DNA of 64,000 nt from an uncultured Eubacterium sp. (GTDB lineage Bacteria > Bacillota > Clostridia > Lachnospirales > Lachnospiraceae), in contig CAJUIL010000016.1 in NCBI GenBank assembly GCA_910586225.1, forward strand, positions 17,465 through 81,464, read 5' to 3'. A program made the position numbers and the translations under genes. The notes below the pieces were generated by a model that did not search any database, had not been told where the DNA came from, and was given only the letters and a program-made list of their open reading frames with translations. The stretch's first letter is position 1. Every line of letters starts with the position of its first letter. Shown here piece by piece: positions 1 to 9,396 of the stretch.

Positions 1-300
1 GCATGCTATTATCAAGCCAGCTAAAGTATAAATCCTGTACACAATATAGCAGCTTGAAATACTTTGGAAGTAAATTGGAATTGTAAAAATACTCATTCCC
101 CAACGAGATTCAAATCTTAATTGCAATCCTTTTGTCTTTGCATTAGCAATCGCAGCTAATTCATCATGTGTAGCAATACCGATTTGCATCAAAACAAAAT
201 ATACCACTCCTGTAAGTATAGTTATAATAAAAAGCTCCATTTTATTTTGAATAGCAAATTCAATAATAACTTCTTTTATTTTAGCAAATTTCCCCCTCAT
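1..300 (-). CDS. N-terminal part of an unidentified membrane protein (runs off the window)
   Basis: An open frame of 100 codons reads from ATG at 300 to the window edge with no stop. A strong ribosome site (AAGGAGG) lies about 8 bases upstream of this ATG, so the start is well supported. The protein begins MRGKFAKIKE, followed by a hydrophobic helix at about residues 20-40, a short loop containing THDELAAIANAK, and a second hydrophobic stretch at about 75-100. That layout suits a multi-pass membrane protein of a polysaccharide locus, for example a polymerase-like or GT39/GT-C-like enzyme, but the family is not recognised. It is downstream of and co-directional with the glycosyltransferase genes. 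Base composition is AT-rich, like the genes at 813-5500. Confidence 0.6.
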   Translation of the reverse strand, partial: MRGKFAKIKEVIIEFAIQNKMELFIITILTGVVYFVLMQIGIATHDELAAIANAKTKGLQLRFESRWGMSIFTIPIYFQSISSCYIVYRIYTLAGLIIAC

Positions 301-812
301 ATTTATATAACCTCCTTTCGAAATCAAAGCATTTTGTACACGATTCGTATCTATTTTAATCCTTATATCATTAACAAATATCTCTACTATTCTTCTCTTT
401 TATATTTTTCAACACTTTGTAGTAGTGTCACCATCCACAAACGGCACTGTAACTACCTTGTCCTACTAGATTCCTTCCGACAACATCATCGAGCGCATAC
501 TTCCCACCCCTTGTCAACACATTCCATTCGAAGCCTACATCATTCGATCTGGCATATCCTCATCAACTAAAACACCAGCCCGCACATTTTAATGTTGACA
601 ACAAAAAAGTCAATCACCGCGGCTATGTGCTGGTTATCCATCCCTCAACCATTTTACGGAACTATCCATCTGCATTAATTCTCATCGTGCCCCGTTCCTA
701 CTCATCATGCTTTTTTATTCTTGTATATGTACTCCGTGTAAAATATCGAAGAAACAGTACACCAATATAGCAGCAATCTCACTCTTTACCAAACTTTTAA
801 AGCAACATAAGT
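301..812. other. Intergenic AT-rich stretch, no supported gene
   Basis: About 510 bases separate the last glycosyltransferase gene from the truncated membrane-protein gene. Both strands are broken by stops, and the short frames present lack ribosome sites. A minus-strand frame around 440-560 gives a protein-like stretch without a start, which could be a decayed gene. No convincing terminator or promoter was found. Confidence 0.4.
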
Positions 813-1973
813 CTAAATAAAATCAAAAATACTTTTTATTATATCTCTCGGAGCATACTCTCTTTCTATATACTGTTTCGCCTTCTGCGCTACATCAAGT
901 CTCTTATTTGAATCGCCAATATATTCTTTCAATTTAGCTTCCAGTTCGCGCTGAATATTTTCTTTTCCAATTTTGATCACGCAATCATCTGGAATTTCTC
1001 CAAACCACCCTTCATCATTAATAATACATGCTTTTCCCATCTGCAGCACTTTAATTAAAGCAGCTGATGTTTCTCCCATTGATGGATATCGCAAATTCAG
1101 TACAATATCAGAATGCACAATAAAACTGTCAAACTCATTCATGCTAACAAAACCGGTCTTATAAATAATCCGATGGTCGACAAATTGATTTACATAATCT
1201 CCTTCTCCAACCATCACATAACAAATCTTTCTATTCAACTCCTTGTGTATATTTAATACTGCTCTGCAAATTTCATCATTTCGCTTCGTCTCTGCTATAA
1301 TTCCAAATGATGCAATAACAAATACATCTTCTGAAATATGAAATTTTTTAAAAAGATCCATTTTCTCTATAAGTCGAAAGTTGTCATGAACCTGCGGTAT
1401 CATATTGATTTTCTTTACATTATCCGTGTGCTTTTTAACTATTTGATATGCAAATTCTGAGTGTACGATAAATTTATTCTGCGAATGCAAAAGCTCCTGA
1501 TTTAAAGGCAGAATATGGGCCAACGACTTTTTCCGAAGCAAATCATTTATTCCGGATTTTAAAGCCTCTTTAACCTTCAACACTCCCTCGATACCTTCCA
1601 TTTCGTATATTTTAGAATATAACTTACCCTTGCTTTGATAATACCCTACCGTCAAATAATACAATATTACATCATGTAAAATTACCACTCCAGGATACTT
1701 AAGGCAAGTTTCGTAAATATAACTATGATAATACGGATTATTACCAATATTATAGACTAAGTACTTGTATTCATGAAAATATATAGTATCTACACCGTAC
1801 CGCAGCACATCAAATTCTTCTTTAAACTTCTGATCTTTAAGTTTATAATTATCAATATACAGTGTAATATCTGCTTTTCTTGCCAATTCACTGACCAATA
1901 TTGCCGAATAATCAGATATCCCGCTTTTCATCGGCACAAACGGGCTTGCATAAAGCATTTTTATTTTGTCCAT
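813..1973 (-). CDS. GT4-like glycosyltransferase
   Basis: Probable sugar-nucleotide-dependent glycosyltransferase of the GT-B fold, acting in the cytoplasm on a lipid-linked surface polysaccharide. The start is placed at ATG 1973 (MDKIKMLYASPFVP), where AGAGGAAAAG precedes the codon; a longer frame would run into the upstream gene. The N-terminal half has a GT-B-like opening (GISDYSAILVSELARKA). The C-terminal half has the donor-domain pattern FGIIAETKRNDE, a VMVGEG strand at about residue 250 and a YPSMGETSAALIKVL segment at about 297-311, matching the E-x7-E type signature. It is the last of three glycosyltransferase genes in a row, 13 bases after the stop of its neighbour. Sugar specificity cannot be read from sequence. 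Confidence 0.8.
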   Translation of the reverse strand: MDKIKMLYASPFVPMKSGISDYSAILVSELARKADITLYIDNYKLKDQKFKEEFDVLRYGVDTIYFHEYKYLVYNIGNNPYYHSYIYETCLKYPGVVILHDVILYYLTVGYYQSKGKLYSKIYEMEGIEGVLKVKEALKSGINDLLRKKSLAHILPLNQELLHSQNKFIVHSEFAYQIVKKHTDNVKKINMIPQVHDNFRLIEKMDLFKKFHISEDVFVIASFGIIAETKRNDEICRAVLNIHKELNRKICYVMVGEGDYVNQFVDHRIIYKTGFVSMNEFDSFIVHSDIVLNLRYPSMGETSAALIKVLQMGKACIINDEGWFGEIPDDCVIKIGKENIQRELEAKLKEYIGDSNKRLDVAQKAKQYIEREYAPRDIIKSIFDFI

Positions 1974-1986
1974 CTTTTCCTCTGAT

Positions 1987-3030
1987 CTATTGTAATAATT
2001 TATAAATTGCATAGTCCCAGTCAATATGCTTTTCCTGCATAGTGCGATGCCCTTCTTCTCCCATACGTTTAGCAATCTCACGACTCAGATACCATTCATC
2101 GAGTTTTTCAGCTACTTTTTGAGGTGTTGGTTCTAAAACATATCCATTTTTTCCATTTTCAACAAATTCCAACGGTCCTCCCGCATCCTTATGAACAATC
2201 ACCGGTTTTTTTGAGAAAAAGCTTTCCAATGTTATATAACCATAATCCTCATCATATGCACCGAAATATACACCCAAACACTGTGCATAATTTAATATTT
2301 TTTGTTCTTCAGACAAAAAACCCGTCATCTGTACCTTATCTTGTAAACGATTTTTTCTTATGATACCTTCCAAATACCTTATTTCCTTCTCAGAACCTGT
2401 TCCTGCTAAAACTGCTCTCACTCCTGTTTTTGTATATCTCATCGCCTCTACCAACATCCTCTGACGCTTCATAAAATCAATTCTGCTTGCATAGAAAATA
2501 AAATCCCCATATCCTTCACAATAAAATTTTTCATAATTTAAGGGTGGATGATATAATGCTTCTGCTTCTATACGATTATATTTTTTCAATCGATTTGCTG
2601 TGTTTTGCGCATTTGTATATATGTGCTCTGCCTCTAAAATATATCGATCATCACACGACTTTATCAAACTTCGAACATCTTTCCCATTTTTTTCCTTATG
2701 AAGATCTCCATACTCTGTTCCCCATAGATCATATGCTTGCCTATGCTGGTGCAAGATCCATAACACTTTATGTGGATGTCTTACATAATAAGCTGGAAAT
2801 TTTAACGCTATCACTTTATCTATTTTTTCTCCATTGACCTCTGATAAATCCATCATCCTGCCCATCATCATACAATCAACGATTTTAACTGGAGGGTACC
2901 ATTTAAACGGAATTGTTACAATATCTGCCTGATGTCCCCTTTTTATTAACTCATCTCTCAGCATCTTAGCATGTAATTCCGCACCACCGGTAATGAACGG
3001 AACCTGTACTGTCGCTATTGCTATTTTCAT
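1987..3030 (-). CDS. GT4 family glycosyltransferase
   Basis: Glycosyltransferase of 347 residues. The N-terminus has a Rossmann strand and glycine turn (IAIATVQVPFITGGAELHA), typical of GT4 acceptor domains. The donor domain begins near FIFYASRIDFMKRQ; YFGAYDEDYGYITLESF holds the E-x7-E-like site and a KPVIVHKDAGGPLEFV stretch follows. Its ATG directly follows the stop of the upstream glycosyltransferase with no gap, indicating translational coupling. Likely adds one residue of the repeat unit exported by the Wzm/Wzt-type transporter upstream. Donor and acceptor are unknown. Confidence 0.85.
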   Translation of the reverse strand: MKIAIATVQVPFITGGAELHAKMLRDELIKRGHQADIVTIPFKWYPPVKIVDCMMMGRMMDLSEVNGEKIDKVIALKFPAYYVRHPHKVLWILHQHRQAYDLWGTEYGDLHKEKNGKDVRSLIKSCDDRYILEAEHIYTNAQNTANRLKKYNRIEAEALYHPPLNYEKFYCEGYGDFIFYASRIDFMKRQRMLVEAMRYTKTGVRAVLAGTGSEKEIRYLEGIIRKNRLQDKVQMTGFLSEEQKILNYAQCLGVYFGAYDEDYGYITLESFFSKKPVIVHKDAGGPLEFVENGKNGYVLEPTPQKVAEKLDEWYLSREIAKRMGEEGHRTMQEKHIDWDYAIYKLLQ

Positions 3031-4116
3031 CTAATCACCCACTATTTTTTCTAATTGTTCCATAAAATCGCTCTGAATTTTATCAAGACTAAATCTTTCA
3101 TATACATTCTTTTTGCCACAGTTTTGCAAACATTGATAATACTTCTTATTTTCCATAAGTATTTTAATTGCAGCTGCAAATGCCTTGACATCCTTTTCCA
3201 ATATGAGCTGTCCCTTTCCTCCGGTATCTGGTATCGCAGCTGCCTTTAACGCAATCACTGGTAAACCAAAATACTGCGCTTCCAGGATAGGAACACAAAA
3301 GCCCTCATGCTCACTAGCACACAAAAACAAATCACTTCCCAAATAATACGACTCCAATGATGCATCCGTAACTTCTCCTATAAATTCTATGTACTCATCC
3401 AGACGATACTGCTTCACCTTCTGCCTAAGTAAATCATTATACAGCATTAATCCAGAATCATATTTACCTACGATTCTCAATCGAATATTATTATGATAAT
3501 TCAGCAAAAATACCCTCAATACCTCAAGTAAAAACAAATGTCCTTTATTTGGTGCAATTCTTCCCACAAACAATATATTAATTTTTCTGCTTTCTATCAA
3601 TGTTTTCAATATCTGCTCATCTGGCTTCGACTTCATCCAATACCAAATCTTATGGAAAGGCGCACAAATACTTATATTTTCTAAATTTACGTCCTTCAAA
3701 TCCTCAGTGTTATAAAGCGAATCTGACAACCAATATGCATTTGGATATTTCGAAATAAAGTATCTTGTTTGTTCCCTACCTTTCTGACACTGCTTAAAGT
3801 GAACGGATTTATATGGTTCAAAAAAAACTTCAGGAGTAATGTTATGATAACGAAATACAATTTTTCCCTTAGCTTTTTTCAGCATCTCCGCACCATATTC
3901 CCAGTATACGCTATGATGATACAAAACCATCGAATCCTCCATCTGCAGAATTTCCTCTGCTTGCAGCCTGCTTACAAACTTCACATTCTCATTCAATTTA
4001 TTTTCGGCATATACGGAACAATCAAACTTTTTTTCTAAAACCTTAGACATCAGCTCAATGTCATTACCGATTGCATCATGATTCGCGACCGTTCGATGCA
4101 TTATCAAAATTTTCAT
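3031..4116 (-). CDS. GT4 family glycosyltransferase
   Basis: Glycosyltransferase of 361 residues. Visible donor-domain elements are ILFVGRIAPNKGHLFLLEVL (about residue 180), LRIVGKYDSG, and SEHEGFCVPILEAQYFGLP with the E-x7-E glutamates, followed by PVIALKAAAIPDT. The acceptor domain begins MKILIMHRTVANHDAIGNDI. AGGGG lies about 7 bases before the ATG. It sits 9 bases after the DUF4214-like gene and abuts the next glycosyltransferase, so all are one transcription unit. The sequence is AT-rich compared with genes beyond 5600. Confidence 0.88.
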   Translation of the reverse strand: MKILIMHRTVANHDAIGNDIELMSKVLEKKFDCSVYAENKLNENVKFVSRLQAEEILQMEDSMVLYHHSVYWEYGAEMLKKAKGKIVFRYHNITPEVFFEPYKSVHFKQCQKGREQTRYFISKYPNAYWLSDSLYNTEDLKDVNLENISICAPFHKIWYWMKSKPDEQILKTLIESRKINILFVGRIAPNKGHLFLLEVLRVFLLNYHNNIRLRIVGKYDSGLMLYNDLLRQKVKQYRLDEYIEFIGEVTDASLESYYLGSDLFLCASEHEGFCVPILEAQYFGLPVIALKAAAIPDTGGKGQLILEKDVKAFAAAIKILMENKKYYQCLQNCGKKNVYERFSLDKIQSDFMEQLEKIVGD

Positions 4117-4125
4117 GATTGACCC

Positions 4126-4674
4126 CTACTTTTTGTAATATATGATTCGTGCTGCTCTTCTCCACGCTAACCTTATCGGCTGTTCCTTATAGTTATCGCA
4201 AAAAACACTAAACATAAACCACCTGGTAACTTTATGTTCCCGAAGTTGCAACAAATTATGTTGATATCCATCCGAATCTGGTTCACTGCCTAAAAATATA
4301 TGATACATTTCAGCAACAAACTTTTCATCACTCATATGCATCAATTTCATCAAATTCACACGATAAAAACCCCTTCTAAATCTCCCTATTCCTACTAAAA
4401 CACGTCTAATTCCATTTTTGTACAGAGGAAAATTCTGCAATACTGCATCCATTTGAAAAGCCAGACATACTAACTGGCTTATCTTATTTTTTAATCGGTA
4501 TCTCATAGGCAGTTTATAAACCCCGCCTTCTTTCAATACAGGCGCTTCCTGTGCAATCGCTCGATAAATGCATTCTTGTATATCTTCCGGATTTTCTGCC
4601 ATAGGTATAGTCTCCATTGATTGCATAAGCATCACCTGTGCCCTTTTTTCTTCCAATATCTCATCTAACATCAT
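4126..4674 (-). CDS. DUF4214-like protein of the polysaccharide operon
   Basis: Small protein of about 182 residues. Its C-terminal third contains DEKFVAEMYHIFLGSEPDSD, followed by a Y-x5-L-x8-RW-x4-F-x4-F spacing, which is the pattern of DUF4214 domains often found attached to or beside glycosyltransferases. The N-terminal 90 residues are charged and helical, with no signal peptide. The start is chosen at ATG 4674, about 10 bases after AAAGG; an in-frame TTG at 4683 and an ATG at 4671 are alternatives. The gene overlaps the end of the ABC ATPase gene by 14 bases and precedes three glycosyltransferases. Its biochemical role is unknown; it may help assemble the glycosyltransferases. Confidence 0.65.
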   Translation of the reverse strand: MMLDEILEEKRAQVMLMQSMETIPMAENPEDIQECIYRAIAQEAPVLKEGGVYKLPMRYRLKNKISQLVCLAFQMDAVLQNFPLYKNGIRRVLVGIGRFRRGFYRVNLMKLMHMSDEKFVAEMYHIFLGSEPDSDGYQHNLLQLREHKVTRWFMFSVFCDNYKEQPIRLAWRRAARIIYYKK

Positions 4675-5875
4675 CAAACCCAACCTTTGTCTTTTTCGAT
4701 ATTACTTTCATACAACAATATGGAAACTCCTCGCCCTGCTGAGAATACCATCCTACACCTTCCTGCACAATATCAAGCTGAAGAATATACTCTCCTTCTT
4801 TATCCGGAAGTGTACTTTTTATATAAATTATTTTTTCCTTCCCTTTTAGCAAATTAATCGGAAACCGTTCGTTATCCCATTTCGAATAGTCATCATTGAG
4901 GCTACGTATATGAAAGGAAAGATAAATCTGCTCCTCATTTAACAAATCTTTACTACTTGTATTCCGTATGAAAATAGGAATAACAAAGTTGGACACATCA
5001 TTAGAAAATTCAATATTCTTTGCTCTTATTTTCATATCAACATGATAAACATTTTCCTGAGACTGATCATCATCTTCACAGAGGCTTTCTTCGGTAAATT
5101 CATCAACGATATTGTCCTGTACTTCTCCAGCTTCTGCCTTTTCATACATATACTCCAAATAATTTGGATATACATCCTCTGGCCTTCCATCTTTCTGTAC
5201 CAAACCCTGATATAACCATATCAGCCTGCCACAAATCTTCTCTACCTGGCTGAAAGAATGTGATACTAGCACTATTGTTACACCCGCTTGTTTAATTTCC
5301 AAAAGTCTATTCAAACACTTTGATTGAAAATAAACATCTCCAACTGTCAAAATTTCATCAATTAACAAAATATCTGCATCTACGTGAATCGCAACAGAAA
5401 ATGCCAATCTCATATACATTCCAGAAGAATAAGTCCTGACCGGATTATCAATAAACTCCTCCAATTCAGAAAACGCAACAATATCTTTCATCCTGTCATC
5501 AATCTCTTTCCTAGTCAACCCAAAAATCGACGCATTAATATAAATATTCTCCCGCCCACTCAAATCCGGATGAAACCCAGCCCCCAATTCGATCAAGCTG
5601 GATACTCTTCCACACATCTCAATCGTCCCGCTATCCGGATACATGATCTTCGTAAGAAGCTTTAACGTCGTACTTTTCCCGCACCCATTATGCCCGATCA
5701 GCCCGACGGCTTCTCCTTTTTTCACTTCAAAGCTGATGCCGTTCAATACACTCCGCTCCTCATACGCCCTTCTTTTACGAAACAGCGTCTTTTCCTTGAG
5801 CGTATGTCCTTTGTCTAGATATACCTTAAATTTTTTCGTAACGTCTTTTACTTCAATCGCATTTTCTGGTTTCAT
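4661..5875 (-). CDS. wzt: Polysaccharide ABC exporter, ATP-binding subunit (Wzt/TagH type)
   Basis: ATPase of an ABC-2 exporter for an undecaprenyl-linked surface glycan. The nucleotide-binding domain covers about residues 1-240: Walker A GHNGCGKST, the SLIELGAGFHPDLSGRENIY segment typical of this subfamily, signature TYSSGM and Walker B ILLIDE. Residues from about 265 to 404 form a separate acidic, beta-rich C-terminal domain like the carbohydrate-recognition domain of Wzt proteins. The ATG follows the permease stop immediately, with GAGG 8 bases upstream. Base composition changes inside the gene: the first third (from 5875 to about 5550) is GC-richer, and the rest, including the C-terminal domain, is AT-rich like the downstream glycosyltransferases. 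Confidence 0.93.
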   Translation of the reverse strand: MKPENAIEVKDVTKKFKVYLDKGHTLKEKTLFRKRRAYEERSVLNGISFEVKKGEAVGLIGHNGCGKSTTLKLLTKIMYPDSGTIEMCGRVSSLIELGAGFHPDLSGRENIYINASIFGLTRKEIDDRMKDIVAFSELEEFIDNPVRTYSSGMYMRLAFSVAIHVDADILLIDEILTVGDVYFQSKCLNRLLEIKQAGVTIVLVSHSFSQVEKICGRLIWLYQGLVQKDGRPEDVYPNYLEYMYEKAEAGEVQDNIVDEFTEESLCEDDDQSQENVYHVDMKIRAKNIEFSNDVSNFVIPIFIRNTSSKDLLNEEQIYLSFHIRSLNDDYSKWDNERFPINLLKGKEKIIYIKSTLPDKEGEYILQLDIVQEGVGWYSQQGEEFPYCCMKVISKKTKVGFDDVR

Positions 5876-6652
5876 TTATAATTCCTCAACAAAATGTCTC
5901 TGCAGCCGATAAAAAATCATCCAGCCAGCCGACAGCATGATCACTCCCAGAACCGCCGCTGACAGCAGCGTTTCCAATCTCGGCATTTTTCCATAATATA
6001 AAATATCCCGATAAGCGGTTATCACATAAGTCATCGGATTCAGTGAAAACACCCACCGGATCTGCTCCGGCACCTGATCGATGGGATACATGACCGGAGT
6101 CAAAAACTGCCACGCCATCGTAAATATTCCAAGAAGATACTCCAGATCCCGTATATATACCGTCACCGCGCTCATGATCATCGTAAATCCTAATGCCAGG
6201 ATGTACTCAACGAGCATAATGATCGGCAGGCATAAAACCGCTCCCAAATGCAGCGTACTCTTGGAGCAGATAAGCACTGCGAAAATAACGAAAAAACTGA
6301 GCAGCATATTTACAAACTGGCTTGTTACATAAGCAATCGGTAAAACCTCTCGCGGAAAATAAATTTTTTTTACCATATCCTGCTGTGCCATAATGCAGCT
6401 TGCCCCGCCTGTCAGCGATGTGCTGAAAAAGATCCACGGTATCAGCGCCACAAATAAAAACAGGTAATAGTCCTCAATACCTGCCCGCATGATCAGTGAA
6501 AATACCATTGTGTAGACTGCCAGCTGCAGCAGCGGATTTAAAAACGTCCAGAAAAAACCGAGAACAGAACCTTTATATCTGCCTTTCAGATCCCTTCTAA
6601 CCAGAGAAAAGATCATCTCCCGATATGCGTACAATTCCTCTAATCTGCTCAT
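5876..6652 (-). CDS. wzm: Polysaccharide ABC exporter, permease subunit (Wzm/TagG type)
   Basis: Inner-membrane permease of the ABC-2 family that moves lipid-linked glycan across the membrane with the adjacent ATPase. An amphipathic N-terminus (VRRDLKGRYKGSVLGFFW) is typical of Wzm/TagG. Six hydrophobic segments follow: about residues 30-55, 60-80, 105-130, 140-165, 170-190 and 230-250. A FLTPVMYPIDQVP re-entrant motif lies before the last segments. Start ATG 6652 is preferred because GGGAG sits 8 bases upstream; an in-frame ATG at 6667 lacks a ribosome site. Stop and ATPase start are adjacent, so the two subunits are co-translated. Confidence 0.93.
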   Translation of the reverse strand: MSRLEELYAYREMIFSLVRRDLKGRYKGSVLGFFWTFLNPLLQLAVYTMVFSLIMRAGIEDYYLFLFVALIPWIFFSTSLTGGASCIMAQQDMVKKIYFPREVLPIAYVTSQFVNMLLSFFVIFAVLICSKSTLHLGAVLCLPIIMLVEYILALGFTMIMSAVTVYIRDLEYLLGIFTMAWQFLTPVMYPIDQVPEQIRWVFSLNPMTYVITAYRDILYYGKMPRLETLLSAAVLGVIMLSAGWMIFYRLQRHFVEEL

Positions 6653-6782
6653 TCTATAGGCTCCCATCTGTTGTTCTAAGCAATCTCATCTGTATCTGTG
6701 TAAACACCAACTATACTTATAACACGCCATAGATCATAAAAATATTTACTACCAGCATTAAATGTGTCCATGCTTAAGAGCA

Positions 6783-6817
6783 AAAAGAGTATGTGCTGTC
6801 TGTGCACATACTCTTTT
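6783..6817 (-). terminator. Rho-independent terminator after glycosyltransferase gene
   Basis: A perfect 14-bp stem (AAAAGAGTATGTGC / GCACATACTCTTTT) with a 7-base loop is followed on the minus strand by a short T run. It lies 27 bases beyond the stop of the glycosyltransferase gene at 6844 and separates it from the exporter genes. Confidence 0.8.
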
Positions 6818-6843
6818 GTTATGCCGATATCCTTTTTATTGTT

Positions 6844-7995
6844 CTACTGAATGCTGCTATATACATCCAGCAGCATTTCAGCCGATTTCTCCCATGTATA
6901 TTCCTTGGCCCGTTCGATCCCAAGCCTTGCCAAGCGTTCCCTTTCCGAAGCATCCGTCAGGATCCGCTCCATTGCCTGGCAGATTTCCTTTTCGCTTTCC
7001 GGCGACACCAGGATCCCAGCATTTCCCACTACCTCCGGAAGTGAAGTCGCGTTCGATACAATCACCGGGGTTCCGCACGCCATCGCTTCTAACGGCGGCA
7101 TTCCAAAGCCTTCGTACAATGATGGGAATAAAAATGCTTTTGCGCCGCACATTAACACCGGGCTGTCCTCCTGTGCGACATACCCGGTAAATAGAATCTT
7201 CTGTTCCATATGCAGCGTGTGTACCTTTTCGTAAATACTTTCGCACAGCCATCCCCTTTTCCCTGCAAGGACAAGCTGCGGGACCTTTTGCTGTCCCATA
7301 TCCGCGCACAGCCTGGCGTAGGCGCCAATCAACCGCTCTAAATTTTTACGCGGCTCGATCGTACCTAAATAAAGGAAATAGGGTTGTTCGATTTTGTACT
7401 TTGTCAGAATACTTCGAATCTGCTCTTTCGTATAATGCGGATGGTATACGGCATGATCGACCGCACATGGTATCACTGTGATCTGCTCGTCTTTTATTCT
7501 TGTATATTTCTGTATTTCCCGTTTGCTAAATTCAGAAATCGTCAGAATATGGTCCGCGTGCCGGCAGGATTTTTTCATACAGGCATTCAGCCATCTTCTT
7601 GTCCTTTTGTCTACCGTCTGTGGATAAGATCTGTAAACCATATCATACACAAAGGTCACTCGTTTGCCCCTTACACCCGGCGGCACGGCATAATTAAAAA
7701 ACTGCGTGATGTCCGGCTTCGTACGAAAAAACAGGCGGTGCGGCATCGGAAGGATCATCCAGATCAGCTTATAGATCGTCAGGCTGAACCATTTACAGCA
7801 TTCAATCCTGCATCCTGCCAAAGCGTATTCTTCCAGACTACGCATCTGGCTGGCTGTCCGTCTGCCCTTAAAGCATTGAAGAATGTATTCATGTTCTGGA
7901 TGCTTTAACAGCTCCATCAGCAGATGGTGTGCATTCCAGGCAATCCCGGTCTTTTCTGCAGCCAAAAACAGCTGACCATCAAACGCAATTTTCAT
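6844..7995 (-). CDS. GT4 family glycosyltransferase (mannosyltransferase-like)
   Basis: Glycosyltransferase of 383 residues with a full GT4 layout. The N-terminal domain starts MKIAFDGQLFLAAEKTGIAW and contains VYDMVYRSYPQ. A linker HADHILTISEFSKREI precedes the donor domain YFLYLGTIEPRKNLERLI, then VLAGKRGW, and the E-x7-E site LYEGFGMPPLEAMACGTPVI. This arrangement is typical of mannosyl- or rhamnosyl-type transferases in capsule and O-antigen clusters; the donor remains a guess. It is the second gene of a two-gene unit ending in a strong terminator, and is GC-richer than the glycosyltransferases at 813-4116. Confidence 0.9.
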   Translation of the reverse strand: MKIAFDGQLFLAAEKTGIAWNAHHLLMELLKHPEHEYILQCFKGRRTASQMRSLEEYALAGCRIECCKWFSLTIYKLIWMILPMPHRLFFRTKPDITQFFNYAVPPGVRGKRVTFVYDMVYRSYPQTVDKRTRRWLNACMKKSCRHADHILTISEFSKREIQKYTRIKDEQITVIPCAVDHAVYHPHYTKEQIRSILTKYKIEQPYFLYLGTIEPRKNLERLIGAYARLCADMGQQKVPQLVLAGKRGWLCESIYEKVHTLHMEQKILFTGYVAQEDSPVLMCGAKAFLFPSLYEGFGMPPLEAMACGTPVIVSNATSLPEVVGNAGILVSPESEKEICQAMERILTDASERERLARLGIERAKEYTWEKSAEMLLDVYSSIQ

Positions 7996-8037
7996 ATTTA
8001 TAGCTCCGTCTTTTTCTCTTGATTTCTTCCTGGCAGG

Positions 8038-9165
8038 CTATCCACGATCGACAGCCAGCAGGCTTTCGAACACTTTCCGGTGCCTTTGCGCCATTAATTC
8101 CTGCGTATATTCTTTCTGCACAAGCTTATATGCGCGGATCCCATATGCTCTGCGCAGCTTCTCATCTCCCGCAAGCTCGTCCATCGCCATTGCCAGTTCC
8201 CGGACGCTGCCTGGCTTTACTGTCTTTCCTGTTAAGCCGTCAATGCTGACATACGGCACGCCGCTGTCTAACGCCGTATTAACCACAGGCTTTCCAAACG
8301 CCATCGCTTCCAGCTGCACGACAGCAAAGGCTTCTGCCCTAGATACGGACGGCAGTACAAGAAAATCACACTCTGCGATCTGCCTGCGCTTCTCTTCTTC
8401 TGATACCATACCTGTAAACGTTACATTCTTAAGCTTTAAAGCCGCTGCCTGCGCCTTCAGCTCATTTTCCAGCGGCCCGCCGCCGACGAAGATCAGCTCG
8501 CAGTTCTTCTCTTTCATTCTTGCAAATGCGCGCAGCAGCACTCCGCATCCTTTATACCAAACCAACCGACCTACAAACAAGATCCGTACCTTATGATTCT
8601 CTTTAAAGAAGTTTTCTGCATATTTGTTTCCCTGACGCAGCCATTCATCACTCACACAATACGGAATGATCACGCATTTTTTTCGAAAACGCTGCAGCAG
8701 CCTGGAGTTTTCCATATTTCCTTTGGAGGAAACGAGTATCTGATCCGCTTTTTTGAGCGTATGCAGCACAAGCGGGAGGTAAAGCGGCGCGGCCTTCTTG
8801 TATTTTTCAAAGCCACAGTGCCACCATACGACCAGCCTGCCGGAATACAGGCCAAGCAGTACAGCTAGATCCACCATCGGATAGGGAAAGTGGTAGATTA
8901 TGATATCTGATCTTTTCGTACGCTTTTTTACATCCAGCAAAAACTGTATAGAAAACGGGGTAGACATCAGATCAAAAATTTGTCTGCATCTGCGGACAGG
9001 TATGCCCCTCCAGCTGTCCTGCGTACTTTTTTTACGTCTGGAATTTTGGCAGACAATCATTTCCTGCTCGCAGTCTGGAAACGCTGCCGCGATGCTTTCC
9101 ATTACTTTTGCAATGCCACCGCCGTTATCCGGCCAGTATATTTTGAACAGTTGTGTAATTTTCAT
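8038..9165 (-). CDS. GT4 family glycosyltransferase
   Basis: Glycosyltransferase of 375 residues. The acceptor domain starts with MKITQLFKIYWPDNGGGIAK, a common opening for GT4 enzymes with the glycine-rich loop. The donor domain contains VRILFVGRLVWYKGCGVLL at about residue 200, FVGGGPLENELK and LPSVSRAEAFAVVQLEAMAF with the E-x7-E glutamates. AAAGGAAATCT precedes the ATG. It is first in a unit with the glycosyltransferase at 6844. The 231 bases upstream are very AT-rich and probably hold the promoter, but no clean -35/-10 pair stood out. Confidence 0.9.
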   Translation of the reverse strand: MKITQLFKIYWPDNGGGIAKVMESIAAAFPDCEQEMIVCQNSRRKKSTQDSWRGIPVRRCRQIFDLMSTPFSIQFLLDVKKRTKRSDIIIYHFPYPMVDLAVLLGLYSGRLVVWWHCGFEKYKKAAPLYLPLVLHTLKKADQILVSSKGNMENSRLLQRFRKKCVIIPYCVSDEWLRQGNKYAENFFKENHKVRILFVGRLVWYKGCGVLLRAFARMKEKNCELIFVGGGPLENELKAQAAALKLKNVTFTGMVSEEEKRRQIAECDFLVLPSVSRAEAFAVVQLEAMAFGKPVVNTALDSGVPYVSIDGLTGKTVKPGSVRELAMAMDELAGDEKLRRAYGIRAYKLVQKEYTQELMAQRHRKVFESLLAVDRG

Positions 9166-9396
9166 AGATTTCCTTTATTTTTGCATTTTTGTTTAAGCTT
9201 AATTTGTACTATGTGTTTTGTACCATTGGTAACTATACTTATTATTTTTATTGACTAAAAGTATTTTATACGCTTTTTTTCTATTTTGCAACAAGCACAC
9301 AAAAATTCAGTAAAATTTAACAATCTGCTCAAATAAGTAACTGGAATTTTATCGCAATACGAACGATAAAAAATTAGCAGTATTCACCGAAGCATT

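Noticed and set aside
166..570. Plus-strand frame of 134 codons near the window start
   Set aside because: Overlaps antisense the truncated membrane-protein gene that has a strong ribosome site; composition is not protein-like.
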